A stretch of 64,000 nucleotides of DNA, from contig CAZGVE010000007.1 in the NCBI GenBank assembly GCA_964528845.1, positions 1 to 64,000 on the forward strand. Direction: 5' to 3'. Shown here one piece after another: positions 27,342 to 36,450 of this stretch (position 1 is its first letter; every line of letters begins with the position of its first letter). Position numbers and translations under genes: made by a program. The DNA comes from FEN-1191 sp964528845. Its GTDB lineage: Bacteria > Pseudomonadota > Gammaproteobacteria > Steroidobacterales > Steroidobacteraceae. Below the pieces are notes generated by a model. The model ran no database searches. It saw only the letters and a program-made list of their open reading frames with translations, and was not told the DNA's origin.

Positions 27342-28720
27342 GCGACCAGCCTCTGCACGGCCTCGGCAAACACGCTGCCGCGGTGCGCATAGTTGCGGAA
27401 CATGTCGAGACTGGCGCAGGCGGGAGAGAGCAGCACGGTCTCGCCCGGTCGGGCACGCTGCGCCGCGCGCTGCACCGCCTCCTCGAGGCTGCCGGCATGC
27501 TCGCACTCGCAGATGCCCGCGAGCGCATGCGCGATCACGTCCGCGTCGCGGCCGATCAGTGCGGCGTAGCGCACCTTGCCGTCGAAGGCCGCGCGCAGCG
27601 GCCGGAAGTCCTGGCCCTTGCCCTCGCCGCCGAGGATCAGCAGCAGTGGCCCTGGCAACCCGGACACGGCGGCCACGGTCGCCCCGACGTTCGTGCCCTT
27701 CGAATCATTGATGAAGCGCACGCCGCGCACCTCGGCGATCCACTGCGTGCGATGCGCGAGGCCCGGAAAGTTGCGCAGCTCCTCGAGCGCCGCGCCGGTC
27801 GGCAACGCCAGCGCCTCGGCCAGCGCGAGGGCCGCGAGGGCATTGGCGGCGTTGTGCGCACCGGAGATCCGCAATTGCGCGAGCGGCAGCAGCGGCTCGC
27901 CGCGCCGCACCAGCCAGGCGCCGCCACCAACCGCCTGCAGCGTGTAGTCCGCGCGGGCGCCGGCGCGCAGCGAGAAGCTCAAGCTCGGCTGTGCCTCCCG
28001 GACCATGGCGGGAACCCACGGATCGTCGAGGTTGACTACGGCCACTTCGCAGTGGGCGTAGATGCGCGCCTTGGCAGTCGCATAGCTGGCCAGGTCCGGA
28101 TAGCGGTCCAGGTGGTCGGGCGTCACGTTCAGCACCGCGGCCGCCCTGAGACGCAGCGAGTCCGTGGTTTCGAGCTGGAAGCTCGAGATCTCGAGCACGT
28201 ACAGCGCGGCGTCCGCAGCCAGCAGCTCGAGTGCCGGGGGGCCGAGGTTGCCCCCGGCGCGCACCGCGACCCCGGCACGCGCGGCGATACCCGCGAGCAG
28301 CGTGGTCACGGTGCTCTTGCCGTTGGTGCCGGTGATGCCGGCGACCGGCGCCGTGGCCAGGCGCGCGAACAGTTCGATGTCCCCGACGATCGGCACGCCG
28401 CGGGCGCGCGCAGCCTCGAAGAACGGACCGCTGGTCGCGACGCCCGGGGACACGACCACCAGATCGGCATCCGCGAGCAGCGTCGCATCGAGACCGCCGG
28501 TACGCACGTCAAGCACTCGGCCGCTCTGCGCGGCCAGTGCGCGCAGCGCCGCGAGTTCCGGCGGCGTGGTGCGCGTATCGGTGATCGCAACCGCGATGCC
28601 GCGCGAGAGCAGCAGGCGCGCCACCGACAGCCCGGTGAGGCCGGCGCCGACGACGAGCGCTCGCGCCGGCCCGCCGGCGAGCGCAACTGCGAGCGGATCG
28701 GAGCGGGAATGACCGTTCAT
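27338..28720 (-). CDS. murD: MurD, UDP-MurNAc-Ala--D-glutamate ligase
   Basis: This 460-residue ligase adds D-Glu. VVGAGLTGLSVARLLLSRG is the N-terminal fold, the P-loop is GITGTNGKSTVTTLL (about 115-129), and RTQWIAEVRGVRFINDSKGTN is the C-terminal Mur motif. The ATG at 28720 overlaps the mraY stop in ATGA and the gene ends in ATGA with ftsW. Confidence 0.96.
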   Translation of the reverse strand: MNGHSRSDPLAVALAGGPARALVVGAGLTGLSVARLLLSRGIAVAITDTRTTPPELAALRALAAQSGRVLDVRTGGLDATLLADADLVVVSPGVATSGPFFEAARARGVPIVGDIELFARLATAPVAGITGTNGKSTVTTLLAGIAARAGVAVRAGGNLGPPALELLAADAALYVLEISSFQLETTDSLRLRAAAVLNVTPDHLDRYPDLASYATAKARIYAHCEVAVVNLDDPWVPAMVREAQPSLSFSLRAGARADYTLQAVGGGAWLVRRGEPLLPLAQLRISGAHNAANALAALALAEALALPTGAALEELRNFPGLAHRTQWIAEVRGVRFINDSKGTNVGATVAAVSGLPGPLLLILGGEGKGQDFRPLRAAFDGKVRYAALIGRDADVIAHALAGICECEHAGSLEEAVQRAAQRARPGETVLLSPACASLDMFRNYAHRGSVFAEAVQRLVA

Positions 28721-29802
28721 CGCAGCTTCAGGGTCGAGAGGCCCGCGAGCACGAGCAGGAACGTGATGATCCAGAAGCGCGCGATCACCTTCGGTTCCGC
28801 CCAGCCCTTGAGCTCGAAGTGATGGTGGATCGGCGCCATGCGGAAGATCCGGCGGCCGGTAGTCTTGTACGAGGCAACCTGCAGGATCACCGAGGCGGTC
28901 TCGAGCACGAAGATGCCGCCCATCACGAGCGCGACGATCTCCTGGCGCACGATGATCGCGACTACGCCGAGCGCGGCGCCGAGCGCGAGTGCGCCGATGT
29001 CGCCCATGAAGACCTGGGCCGGATAGGCGTTGAACCACAGGAAGCCAAGGCCGGCGCCGCCGAGCGCGCCGCAGAAGATCAGCAGCTCACCGGCCTGCGG
29101 TATGGCGGGAATGTCCAGATAGTGGGCGAAGATCGCGTTGCCGCTGGCGTACGCAAAGATGCCGAGCGCCCCGGCAACCATCGCGGCGGGCATTACCGCC
29201 AGTCCGTCCAGCCCGTCGGTCAGGTTTACCGCATTGCTCATGCCGACGATCATCAGATAGGCCAGCGCGATGAAACCGAAGGCTCCGAGCGGCACGCTCA
29301 CGCCCTTGAAGAACGGCACGAAGAAATCGGTCTCGGCGGGCACCTTCGCGCTCCAGTACAGCAGCGCGGCGGCGCCGAGCCCGAGCACCGACTGCCAGAA
29401 GTACTTCCAGCGCGGAATCAGTCCGCGTGAGTTGCCGACCACCAGCTTCAGGTAGTCATCGCAGAATCCGATCGCTCCGAACCCGACCGTCACGCCCAGC
29501 GTGATCCAGATGAAGCGGTTGCGCAGGTCGGACCAGAGCAGCGTACTCACGAGGATCGCGACGATGATCAGGGCACCGCCCATCGTCGGGGTCCCGGCCT
29601 TGGGCTGGTGCGAACTCGGGCCATCCGCGCGCACGACCTGCCCGATCTGGTGGTAGGACAACCGGGCGATCATCTGCGGACCGACCAGCAGCGCGATGCT
29701 CAAGGCGGACATCACCGACAGGATCGCGCGCAGCGTCAGGTAGGAGAACACGTGGAACACTGTGTAGCGCACGGCCAGCAGCTTGGCGATCCAGTACAGC
29801 AA
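28717..29802 (-). CDS. mraY: MraY, phospho-MurNAc-pentapeptide translocase
   Basis: This 361-residue integral membrane enzyme makes lipid I on undecaprenyl phosphate. The polytopic pattern has the motifs GTPTMGG, GFCDDYLK and NAVNLTDGLDGLA, with catalytic aspartates in DDYLK and the NLTDGLDG loop. A His-rich end motif PIHHHFELKGW is present. The start is a TTG at 29802: MLYWIAKLL aligns with the usual MraY N-terminus and GGAG lies ten bases before it. Thirteen bases separate it from murF, the only real gap in this part of the cluster. Confidence 0.96.
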   Translation of the reverse strand: MLYWIAKLLAVRYTVFHVFSYLTLRAILSVMSALSIALLVGPQMIARLSYHQIGQVVRADGPSSHQPKAGTPTMGGALIIVAILVSTLLWSDLRNRFIWITLGVTVGFGAIGFCDDYLKLVVGNSRGLIPRWKYFWQSVLGLGAAALLYWSAKVPAETDFFVPFFKGVSVPLGAFGFIALAYLMIVGMSNAVNLTDGLDGLAVMPAAMVAGALGIFAYASGNAIFAHYLDIPAIPQAGELLIFCGALGGAGLGFLWFNAYPAQVFMGDIGALALGAALGVVAIIVRQEIVALVMGGIFVLETASVILQVASYKTTGRRIFRMAPIHHHFELKGWAEPKVIARFWIITFLLVLAGLSTLKLR

Positions 29803-29815
29803 CGCTCAGGCGCTC

Positions 29816-31174
29816 CTACGCCGGTCCCGGTGCCACGAGCGCGTCCACGACGCGTTCGAGCCGGTTGCTGCGCGAACCTTTCACCAGCAGGCGCACATCG
29901 GCGGTCAGCTCGCCGTCGAGCGCGCGCGCCACCTCCGCGGGGGTATCGAAGCGCCGCGCCCCGGCGCCGAACGCGTCGGCCGCCAGCCCCGCGAGCGGTC
30001 CGAACGCATACAGGCGCTCAACGCCGAGCGAGCGCGCGAACTCGCCGATCTCCCTGTGACTCGCGTCGGCGAAGCCACCCAGTTCGGCCATGTCACCGAG
30101 CACGAACCAGCGCCGGCCCGGCAGATCGCCGAGCACCTGCAGGCCGGCGCGTACCGAGCTCGGGTTCGCGTTGTACGAGTCGTCGATCAGCCACGCGCCG
30201 TGGCGCGTGCGATGCAGCTGCAGCCGACCTTTGACGGCCCGCATCGCCGCGAGCCCCGCCGCGACATCCGGCAGCGTGGCACCGGCGCTCACCGCGGCGG
30301 CCGCCGCCGCCAGCGCGTTCTGCACGTTGTGCCGGCCGGCGAGCTGCAGCGTCACCGGCGTCGTGCCCTGCGGACAGATCAGATGGAACCCGGCCCGGAA
30401 GCCGTCGGCATGCGCCTCCCAGTGCAGCTCCTCGGCTCGGAAGTCAGCCTCGGGCCGCAGTCCGAACGTCACGGTGGGCGCCGTACTCATCCCCCGCCAC
30501 AGCGGCGCGAACTCATCGTCCGCATTGATGATCGCCGCGCCATGCGCGGGCAGCCCGGCCACCATTTCGCCTTCGGCTCGCGCGGCACCCTCGAGCGAGC
30601 CGAAGCCCTCGAGGTGCTCGGCACCCGCATTGGTGACCAGGCCGATCGACGGCCGCGCGATCTGCACCAGCTGCGCGACGTCGCCGGCCCGGTTCGCGCC
30701 CATCTCGATGACCGCACTGCGGTGCGAGTCCCGCAGGCGCAGCAGCGTGATGGGCACGCCCAGGTGATTGTTGAGGTTGCCGCGCGTCGCGAGACACGCG
30801 CCGCTGCGCGCAAGGATCGTCGAGAGCATCTCCTTGACGGTGGTCTTGCCGTTGCTGCCCGCGACCCCGATCACGATACCGTGGAAGTCCGCACGCGCGG
30901 CGCGCGCGGCGGCACTGAGCGCATGCTCGACGTCGGACACCAGGATCTGCGGCAGCGGCAGCTCGGCGCGATGCGCCACCAGTGCGCCGGCCGCGCCGGC
31001 CGCCTGCGCAGCGGGCAGAAAGCTGTGCCCATCGGCGTGCTGACCCTTGAGGGCGACGAACAGATTGCCGGGGGCCAGGCGACGCGTATCGATCGCGACC
31101 TCGTCGTACTCCCGGTCCGCACCCTGCAGCTGACCGTGGCAGGCGGCAGCGAAGGCGCTGAGCGTGCGGATCAT
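29816..31174 (-). CDS. murF: MurF, UDP-MurNAc-tripeptide--D-Ala-D-Ala ligase
   Basis: This 452-residue ligase adds the dipeptide made by Ddl and so completes UDP-MurNAc-pentapeptide. It has the substrate motif DTRRLAPGNLFVALKG near 29-44, the P-loop VAGSNGKTTVKEML (about 108-121), EMGANRAGDV and the C-terminal Mur motif LIDDSYNANPSS. The ATG at 31174 overlaps the murE stop in ATGA. Confidence 0.96.
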   Translation of the reverse strand: MIRTLSAFAAACHGQLQGADREYDEVAIDTRRLAPGNLFVALKGQHADGHSFLPAAQAAGAAGALVAHRAELPLPQILVSDVEHALSAAARAARADFHGIVIGVAGSNGKTTVKEMLSTILARSGACLATRGNLNNHLGVPITLLRLRDSHRSAVIEMGANRAGDVAQLVQIARPSIGLVTNAGAEHLEGFGSLEGAARAEGEMVAGLPAHGAAIINADDEFAPLWRGMSTAPTVTFGLRPEADFRAEELHWEAHADGFRAGFHLICPQGTTPVTLQLAGRHNVQNALAAAAAAVSAGATLPDVAAGLAAMRAVKGRLQLHRTRHGAWLIDDSYNANPSSVRAGLQVLGDLPGRRWFVLGDMAELGGFADASHREIGEFARSLGVERLYAFGPLAGLAADAFGAGARRFDTPAEVARALDGELTADVRLLVKGSRSNRLERVVDALVAPGPA

Positions 31175-32763
31175 GCCGCCCCCCGAGCATCGAGCGCCGA
31201 GCGCGCCATCGCGGCATCGCTGAACGCCCGCCGCTCGTCACCGACCAGCTGCCATGCCTCGTGTCCCTTGCCAGCCACCAGCACCACGTCGCCGGCACGC
31301 GCGCGCGCCAGCGCCCAGTCGATCGCCGCGGCGCGATCGTGCAGGATGCGCGTGCGCCCGGCGGCATCCACGGCGGCGGCGCCCTGCATGATTGCCTGCG
31401 CGATGCGCTCCGGATCCTCGTGACGCGGGTTGTCGTCGGTGATCACGATTTCATCGGCACCCAGCGCGGCGATGCGCCCCATCGGCTCGCGCTTGCCGAC
31501 ATCGCGTTCGCCTCCGCACCCGAACACGCAATACAAACGCGCGCGGCAATGGCGCCGCGCCGCCGCCAGCGCCTTGGCGAGCGCATCCGGGGTATGCGCA
31601 TAGTCGACCAGCACGAGCGGCAGGCTGCCGCCGCCGAGCGGCTGCATGCGCCCGGGCGGGCCAACGCAGCGCGCCAGCGCCGCGCACGCGGCTTCGAGCG
31701 GCACGTTCCAGCCGAGCAGCACAGCCAGCACGCTGAGCAGGTTGTCCGCGTTGAACTCGCCGATCAGCGCGCTCGTCAGTCGTGCCGTGCCGAACGAGCT
31801 GTCGATCTGCAGCGTGAGGCCGGCGTCCTGCGACTCGACCGCAGTTGCGTGCACGTAATCGGCTCCGCCGGGAAGCCAGTCCCTGGATGCGCGCGAGGTC
31901 AGCACGAGCCGTGTGCGTACCGGGCGGGCCAGGCAGTGCTGCGCCAGCGTGCGGCCGAACGGGTCATCGACGTTGATCACCCGTACCACCAGTGAAGGCC
32001 AGTCGAACAGCCTGGCCTTGGTCGCGCCATAGGCGGCCATGTCACCGTGGTAGTCGAGATGATCGCGCGTCAGGTTCGTGAACAGGGCGGTATGGAAGCG
32101 CGTCCCGGCACAGCGCTCCTGATCGAGCGCGTGCGAGGAGACTTCCATCGCGACAGCGGTGAACGAGCGCGCGCGCAGTGTGTACAGCAGGCGCTGCAGC
32201 TGTATGGCATCGGGTGTGGTCAGCGCAGCAGTGGTCGGCGCAACGGCGCTCGGCGCCGCAGGCCCCGCGAGACCGGCCGCGACGGCGTCGAGCCCGGAGG
32301 GTCCGGGTACGCCGGCACCGAGCGTGCCGATGCAGGCAGCCGGGCGCCCGATCAGATTCAGCGCCTGCGCCAGCACCCACGCGCAGGTGGTCTTGCCATT
32401 GGTGCCGGTGATGCCTGCCACCGTCAGGCTGGCCGAGGGCGCATCGAAGAACCGGTCGGCGATCGGACCGAGCTGCGCGCTCAAGTCCGGTACTGCGCGC
32501 ACCAGGATCGAGTCGTCCACGGGCGGCGCTGCGATACCCGGCGCGGGTTCCCACAGAATCGCGCGCGCGCCTGCGGCCGCAGCCGCCGGCGCATACTCGA
32601 GCCCGTGATGCGCTCGGCCGCGGCAGGCGAGGAAGGCGGCGCCCGGCCGCACCGCCCGGCTGTCCTGAGTGAGGTCGGAGATCACGACATCGGCCGGCAC
32701 GTCGATGAGGCCGTCGAGCACGTCCTTGAGCGCTCGCTGGCGGCGCGATGGTTCGGCGTTCAT
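31171..32763 (-). CDS. murE: MurE, UDP-MurNAc-dipeptide--meso-DAP ligase
   Basis: This 530-residue ligase adds the third peptide residue. P-loop GITGTNGKTTCAWV lies at 118-130 and the acceptor motif DNPRHEDP near the C-terminus; DNPR marks specificity for meso-diaminopimelate, as in other Gram-negative bacteria. The protein is some 30 residues longer than the E. coli enzyme, mainly from an Ala/Pro/Gly-rich insert about 153-180 between the P-loop and the EVSSHAL motif. The ATG at 32763 overlaps ftsI in ATGA. Confidence 0.96.
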   Translation of the reverse strand: MNAEPSRRQRALKDVLDGLIDVPADVVISDLTQDSRAVRPGAAFLACRGRAHHGLEYAPAAAAAGARAILWEPAPGIAAPPVDDSILVRAVPDLSAQLGPIADRFFDAPSASLTVAGITGTNGKTTCAWVLAQALNLIGRPAACIGTLGAGVPGPSGLDAVAAGLAGPAAPSAVAPTTAALTTPDAIQLQRLLYTLRARSFTAVAMEVSSHALDQERCAGTRFHTALFTNLTRDHLDYHGDMAAYGATKARLFDWPSLVVRVINVDDPFGRTLAQHCLARPVRTRLVLTSRASRDWLPGGADYVHATAVESQDAGLTLQIDSSFGTARLTSALIGEFNADNLLSVLAVLLGWNVPLEAACAALARCVGPPGRMQPLGGGSLPLVLVDYAHTPDALAKALAAARRHCRARLYCVFGCGGERDVGKREPMGRIAALGADEIVITDDNPRHEDPERIAQAIMQGAAAVDAAGRTRILHDRAAAIDWALARARAGDVVLVAGKGHEAWQLVGDERRAFSDAAMARSALDARGAA

Positions 32764-34544
32764 CGTTGCGCCACCTGCTGGCCCTGTACCCAAGGCGTGC
32801 CGGTACCGCCGACATCGTCGGGCGCGACCGCCAGCAGCCGCAGCGCGCGTCCGATCACGGCCGAGAACACCGGCGCCGAAACGTCACCGCCCAGGAACTT
32901 GCCGGCCGTCGGCTCATCGATCACGACCACCGCGGCGAGGCGTGGACTGCTGGCTGGCGCGAGCCCGGCGAACACCGAGGTATAACGGTCCTTCGAATAA
33001 GTGCCGTTGCTCGACTTCCATGCGGTGCCGGTCTTGCCCGCGACCCGATAACCCGGAATGCGCGCACGCACTCCAGTCGCACCTTCCTGGGTCGTGACCG
33101 CCTCGAGCAGCGAGATCAGCGAACGGCAGACTCCGGCATCGAGCACGCGCTCACCGGCCGGCGGCGCATCGACACGCACCATCGACAAGGGCAGGCGTTC
33201 GCCCAGCGCACCGACGGTCGCGTACGCCTGGGCGAGCTGCAGGGGCGTGACGGAGATTCCATACCCGTGCGACAGCGTCGCGATGGTGATCGCGCGCCAG
33301 TGTGAGAAGTTCGAGAACACGCCGGCCGACTCGCCGGGAAAACCGCTGCTCGTGACCTCGCCGAAGCCGAGGCGGCTCAGCGTGCTCCAGATCTGCTGCG
33401 GATCGAGCTGCAGCGCGAGTTTTGCCATCCCGACGTTCGAGGATTTCGCCAGCACGGTCGCCAGGTCGATCACCCCGAGGTTGTGTTCGTCGGGGAAGGT
33501 CACGGCACCGACCTGGATGAAGCCCGGGCTGGTGTCGATCGTGCTGCCGGCGTTGAAGCGTCCCGATGCAAGTCCGGCCGCGATGATGAACGGCTTGATG
33601 CTCGAGCCCGGCTCGAACAGGTCGGTAGCCGCACGGTTGCGGTAGGCGGCCGGAGTCAGCTGCTCGCGATCGTTCGGGTTGTACGCGGGCTGGTTCACCA
33701 TCGCCAGCACTTCGCCGGTCTGGACGTCGAGCACCACCATCGAACCGGCGCGGGCGCGGTTCTCGAGGATCGCGCTCTTGAGCTCCCGGTAGGCGAGGTA
33801 CTGGATGCGCAGATCGATGCTTAAGGAAAGGTCGCGGCCCGGTCGCACCGGGCGGATGCTCTCGATGTCCTCGACCTTGCGTCCCTTGCTGTCCTGGATC
33901 ACGCGCTTGGCGCCGTCCTCGCCACCGAGCCAGTTGTCGAAGGCCAGCTCCGCGCCTTCCTGCCCGACGTCATCGATGCTGGTAAAGCCCAGTACGTGGC
34001 CGGTGACCTCCCCGGCGGGGTAGTAGCGGCGGAATTCGCGTGCGAGATAGACCCCTGGCAGGTTCAGAGCCTTGACGCGGCGCGCGTCGGCTGGCTCGAG
34101 CCCGCGTACCACGTAGAGGAAGTCGCGATCGCCATTGCTGCTCACGCGGCGCAGCAGCTCCTGCCGGTCCTGTCCCAGCGTGCCGGCCAGATGCGCGAGC
34201 GGATCGAGGTCGGCGCCGAGTTCCTTCGGGTTGACCCATACCGAGTCCACCGGGGTACTGACAGCCAGCGGCTCGCCATTGCGGTCGGTGACGCTGCCGC
34301 GATGCGCGGGTATCGCCGCGACGCGCGAGAAGCGCTCATCGCCCTGATGCGCGAGGAATCCGTGATCGACGAGCTGCAGGTCGACCGCGCGTCCCATCAA
34401 TGCTACGGCCGCGGCGAGCAGCACCCCGAACAGCAGCCACAGGCGCAGTGCGAACGAGTACGAAGTCGGGCGCGACGCTCCGGAGCGCACGGGCTCGCTG
34501 CGGCGCGCGCTGCGGGCCGGCTTGGGTACGCGCCAGAACCTCAT
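32760..34544 (-). CDS. ftsI: FtsI (PBP3), septal peptidoglycan transpeptidase
   Basis: This 594-residue class B penicillin-binding protein cross-links septal peptidoglycan together with FtsW. A short basic cytoplasmic segment is followed by one transmembrane helix (about 28-50) and the pedestal domain with RGSVTDRNGEPLA. The transpeptidase domain has SxxK as SSIK (in EPGSSIKPF), SxN as SSN and KTG as GKTGTAWK. All catalytic residues are present. The ATG at 34544 overlaps ftsL in ATGA; the longer open frame upstream belongs to no recognisable protein. Confidence 0.97.
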   Translation of the reverse strand: MRFWRVPKPARSARRSEPVRSGASRPTSYSFALRLWLLFGVLLAAAVALMGRAVDLQLVDHGFLAHQGDERFSRVAAIPAHRGSVTDRNGEPLAVSTPVDSVWVNPKELGADLDPLAHLAGTLGQDRQELLRRVSSNGDRDFLYVVRGLEPADARRVKALNLPGVYLAREFRRYYPAGEVTGHVLGFTSIDDVGQEGAELAFDNWLGGEDGAKRVIQDSKGRKVEDIESIRPVRPGRDLSLSIDLRIQYLAYRELKSAILENRARAGSMVVLDVQTGEVLAMVNQPAYNPNDREQLTPAAYRNRAATDLFEPGSSIKPFIIAAGLASGRFNAGSTIDTSPGFIQVGAVTFPDEHNLGVIDLATVLAKSSNVGMAKLALQLDPQQIWSTLSRLGFGEVTSSGFPGESAGVFSNFSHWRAITIATLSHGYGISVTPLQLAQAYATVGALGERLPLSMVRVDAPPAGERVLDAGVCRSLISLLEAVTTQEGATGVRARIPGYRVAGKTGTAWKSSNGTYSKDRYTSVFAGLAPASSPRLAAVVVIDEPTAGKFLGGDVSAPVFSAVIGRALRLLAVAPDDVGGTGTPWVQGQQVAQR

Positions 34545-34819
34545 GGTGCGAGGATCTCGATGGCGTGCGGATCGGGGATGCTCATGTGCAGCCGCTCGCT
34601 GGCGACACGCTCGACGAAGGCATAGGTCGACCAGGCGCTCTGCTCCAGCTGCAGCCGCCCCCACTCGGCATCGAGTGCGTCGCGATCGCGGCTGAGCCGC
34701 TCGAGCTGCACGAACAGCTCGCGCGCGCGGTATTTGCTCCAGATCGCCCCGGCCGCCGAGGCGAGCACCGCACACCAGAGCGCGAGCGTGAGCACCACCA
34801 GGCCGCCGCGGCGGATCAC
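34541..34819 (-). CDS. ftsL: FtsL, bitopic divisome protein
   Basis: This 92-residue protein has one transmembrane helix (about 5-25) followed by a periplasmic coiled-coil segment (ARELFVQLERLSRDRDALD). It pairs with FtsB and activates FtsWI. Two in-frame GTG codons exist at 34825 and 34819. The second is preferred because GGGGAA lies six bases before it and it gives the same GTGA-type overlap with the rsmH stop as its neighbours; the first would leave no room for a ribosome site. Confidence 0.92.
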   Translation of the reverse strand: MIRRGGLVVLTLALWCAVLASAAGAIWSKYRARELFVQLERLSRDRDALDAEWGRLQLEQSAWSTYAFVERVASERLHMSIPDPHAIEILAP

Positions 34820-35742
34820 GGGCACTTCCCCGCCACCCGCAGCAATGCGCTGCGGGCGCGCGGATTGGCGCGAATCTCCTGCTCACTGGCACGGCGCTTG
34901 CGCCCAATGCGCCGCAGCCGCGGCACGGCCTCGGCTGGCAGTGTCGGCAGCCCAAGCAGCGCGGGATCCGGTTCGGAGTGCGCGCGGATAAACTCCTTGA
35001 CGATGCGGTCTTCCAGCGAATGGAAGCTGATCACCGCCAGCCGCCCCCCCGGGGCGAGCAGCTCGAGTGCCTGCGCGAGCCCGCGCTCGAGCTGGCCGAG
35101 TTCGTCGTTGATCCAGATGCGCAGCGCCTGGAACGTGCGCGTCGCCGGATGCTTGGACGGTTCGCGCGTGCGCACCGCGCGCGCGACCAGAGCGCTCAGC
35201 GCTGCGGTCGTCAGCAGTGGCCCTGCGGCGCGTGCGCGCACGATGGCGCTGGCGATGCGCCCGGCAAAACGCTCCTCGCCGTAGGTCGCGATCACGTGGC
35301 GCATCTCATCGCGGCCCGCTTCGGCGAGCCATGCGGAAAGCGGTTGCCCGCGCGTCGGATCCATGCGCATGTCGAGCGGACCGTCCCTGACGAAACTGAA
35401 GCCGCGCGCGGCAGCTTCGAGCTGCGGCGAGGAGACGCCCAGATCGAACAGGATGCCGTCGCAGGACGCGCCAGGCGCCTGCGCGCGCACGAGCGCGGCA
35501 AGCTGGCCGAACTCGCCGTGGACCAGGCGCAGTCGCGGCTCCGCGGCAAAGCGTGCATGCCCGGCCTCGATGGCGGCCGGATCGCGATCGAAGGCGAGGA
35601 CGCGGCCCTCGGGTCCGAGCGCCTCGAGCAGCCGCTGCGTATGCCCGCCGCGACCGAAGGTCGCGTCGACGTAGAGGCCGGCAGGACGCACCGCCAGAGC
35701 CTCGAGCACCTCTTCGATAAGCACCGGCGTGTGCTCATCCAA
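34816..35742 (-). CDS. rsmH: RsmH, 16S rRNA C1402 N4-methyltransferase
   Basis: This 308-residue SAM-dependent enzyme methylates C1402 in the decoding centre; RsmI, encoded at 36.9 kb, methylates the 2'-O of the same nucleotide. SAM motif VDATFGRGGHTQRLL is near 25-39, the substrate motif is LFDLGVSSPQL, and MDPTRGQPLSAWL and VISFHSLEDRIVK complete the family pattern. It starts 36 bases after mraZ. Confidence 0.96.
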   Translation of the reverse strand: MDEHTPVLIEEVLEALAVRPAGLYVDATFGRGGHTQRLLEALGPEGRVLAFDRDPAAIEAGHARFAAEPRLRLVHGEFGQLAALVRAQAPGASCDGILFDLGVSSPQLEAAARGFSFVRDGPLDMRMDPTRGQPLSAWLAEAGRDEMRHVIATYGEERFAGRIASAIVRARAAGPLLTTAALSALVARAVRTREPSKHPATRTFQALRIWINDELGQLERGLAQALELLAPGGRLAVISFHSLEDRIVKEFIRAHSEPDPALLGLPTLPAEAVPRLRRIGRKRRASEQEIRANPRARSALLRVAGKCP

Positions 35743-35778
35743 CTCCCTTAGCCCCCAAGAACGTGACGCCTGCGCCCG

Positions 35779-36234
35779 TCAGAGCGAAAGCGAATCCAGT
35801 TGGGCCGGCAGCTCGGTGCTCGCAGCTTCGCTCTTGAGCCAGAAGTCGCGTCGCTCCAGCCACCGGGCCTCATCCCACAGTTCGCAGCGATTGCCCTGTC
35901 CGATCAGCATCGCGTGACGGCTGAGACCCGCGAATTCACGCAATTCCGGCGGCAGCAGCATCCGGCCATGACCGTCCAGCGCCAGGTCCGTCGCATGGCC
36001 GACCATCAGGCGCTGGAGGCGGCGCGACTGGGCGTGCAGGCTCGGCAGCTCCATCAGCTTGCGTTCGACCTGTTCCCAGTCGCCGAGCGGATAGATCAGC
36101 AGGCACTCGCCGTCCCGGTCGACCGTCACCACCAGCTGGCCGGTCGAGCGCTCCAATAGCCGCTCGCGGTAGCGCGCCGGGATGACCAGCCGCCCCTTGT
36201 CGTCCAATGTGACTTTTGCTGCACCGCGGAACAT
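35779..36234 (-). CDS. mraZ: MraZ, transcriptional regulator of the dcw cluster
   Basis: This 151-residue protein contains two AbrB-like SpoVT domains, each with a DxxGR loop: VTLDDKGRLVIPARYRE near residues 7-23 and LALDGHGRMLLPPELRE near 80-100. It assembles as a ring that binds TGGG-type repeats. Four such boxes lie immediately upstream at 36253-36287, so autorepression of the cluster is likely. The ATG at 36234 was chosen since it directly precedes the first domain. Confidence 0.96.
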   Translation of the reverse strand: MFRGAAKVTLDDKGRLVIPARYRERLLERSTGQLVVTVDRDGECLLIYPLGDWEQVERKLMELPSLHAQSRRLQRLMVGHATDLALDGHGRMLLPPELREFAGLSRHAMLIGQGNRCELWDEARWLERRDFWLKSEAASTELPAQLDSLSL

Positions 36235-36252
36235 GCAAATCGAGCCAGTTGG

Positions 36253-36287
36253 CCCATTTCTTCCCACTTTCGCCCACTTGGCGCCAC
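36253..36287 (-). promoter_or_regulatory. MraZ operator: four boxes at 10-bp spacing
   Basis: On the minus strand the boxes read GTGGC, GTGGG, GTGGG and ATGGG, each separated by five bases, so the period is exactly one helical turn. This matches the known MraZ target of GTGGG-N5 repeats. They lie between 19 and 53 bases before the mraZ ATG, and the first box overlaps the promoter -10. Confidence 0.8.
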
Positions 36288-36315
36288 TATAGAAACGCGG
36301 ACACGCGCGTGTCAA
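36286..36315 (-). promoter_or_regulatory. Sigma-70 promoter of the mra/dcw cluster
   Basis: On the minus strand a perfect TTGACA (36310-36315) is followed by an 18-base spacer and TATAGT (36286-36291, five of six). Transcription would start near 36280, in the middle of the MraZ boxes. With no gap above 45 bases from rsmH to ftsZ, this may drive a transcript of about 18 kb. Confidence 0.68.
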
Positions 36316-36450
36316 CGTTTGAATGGGAAATTTCTGAAGCGCAGTAGGCACTTACGCTAGGGTGGGACGTCTGGCCGCGACCCCGCGCCCACGATGCGCA
36401 ATAGGTTTCTTTAGAGATCAGGAACTTGAGCGGGATATCTCGACAAGTGC

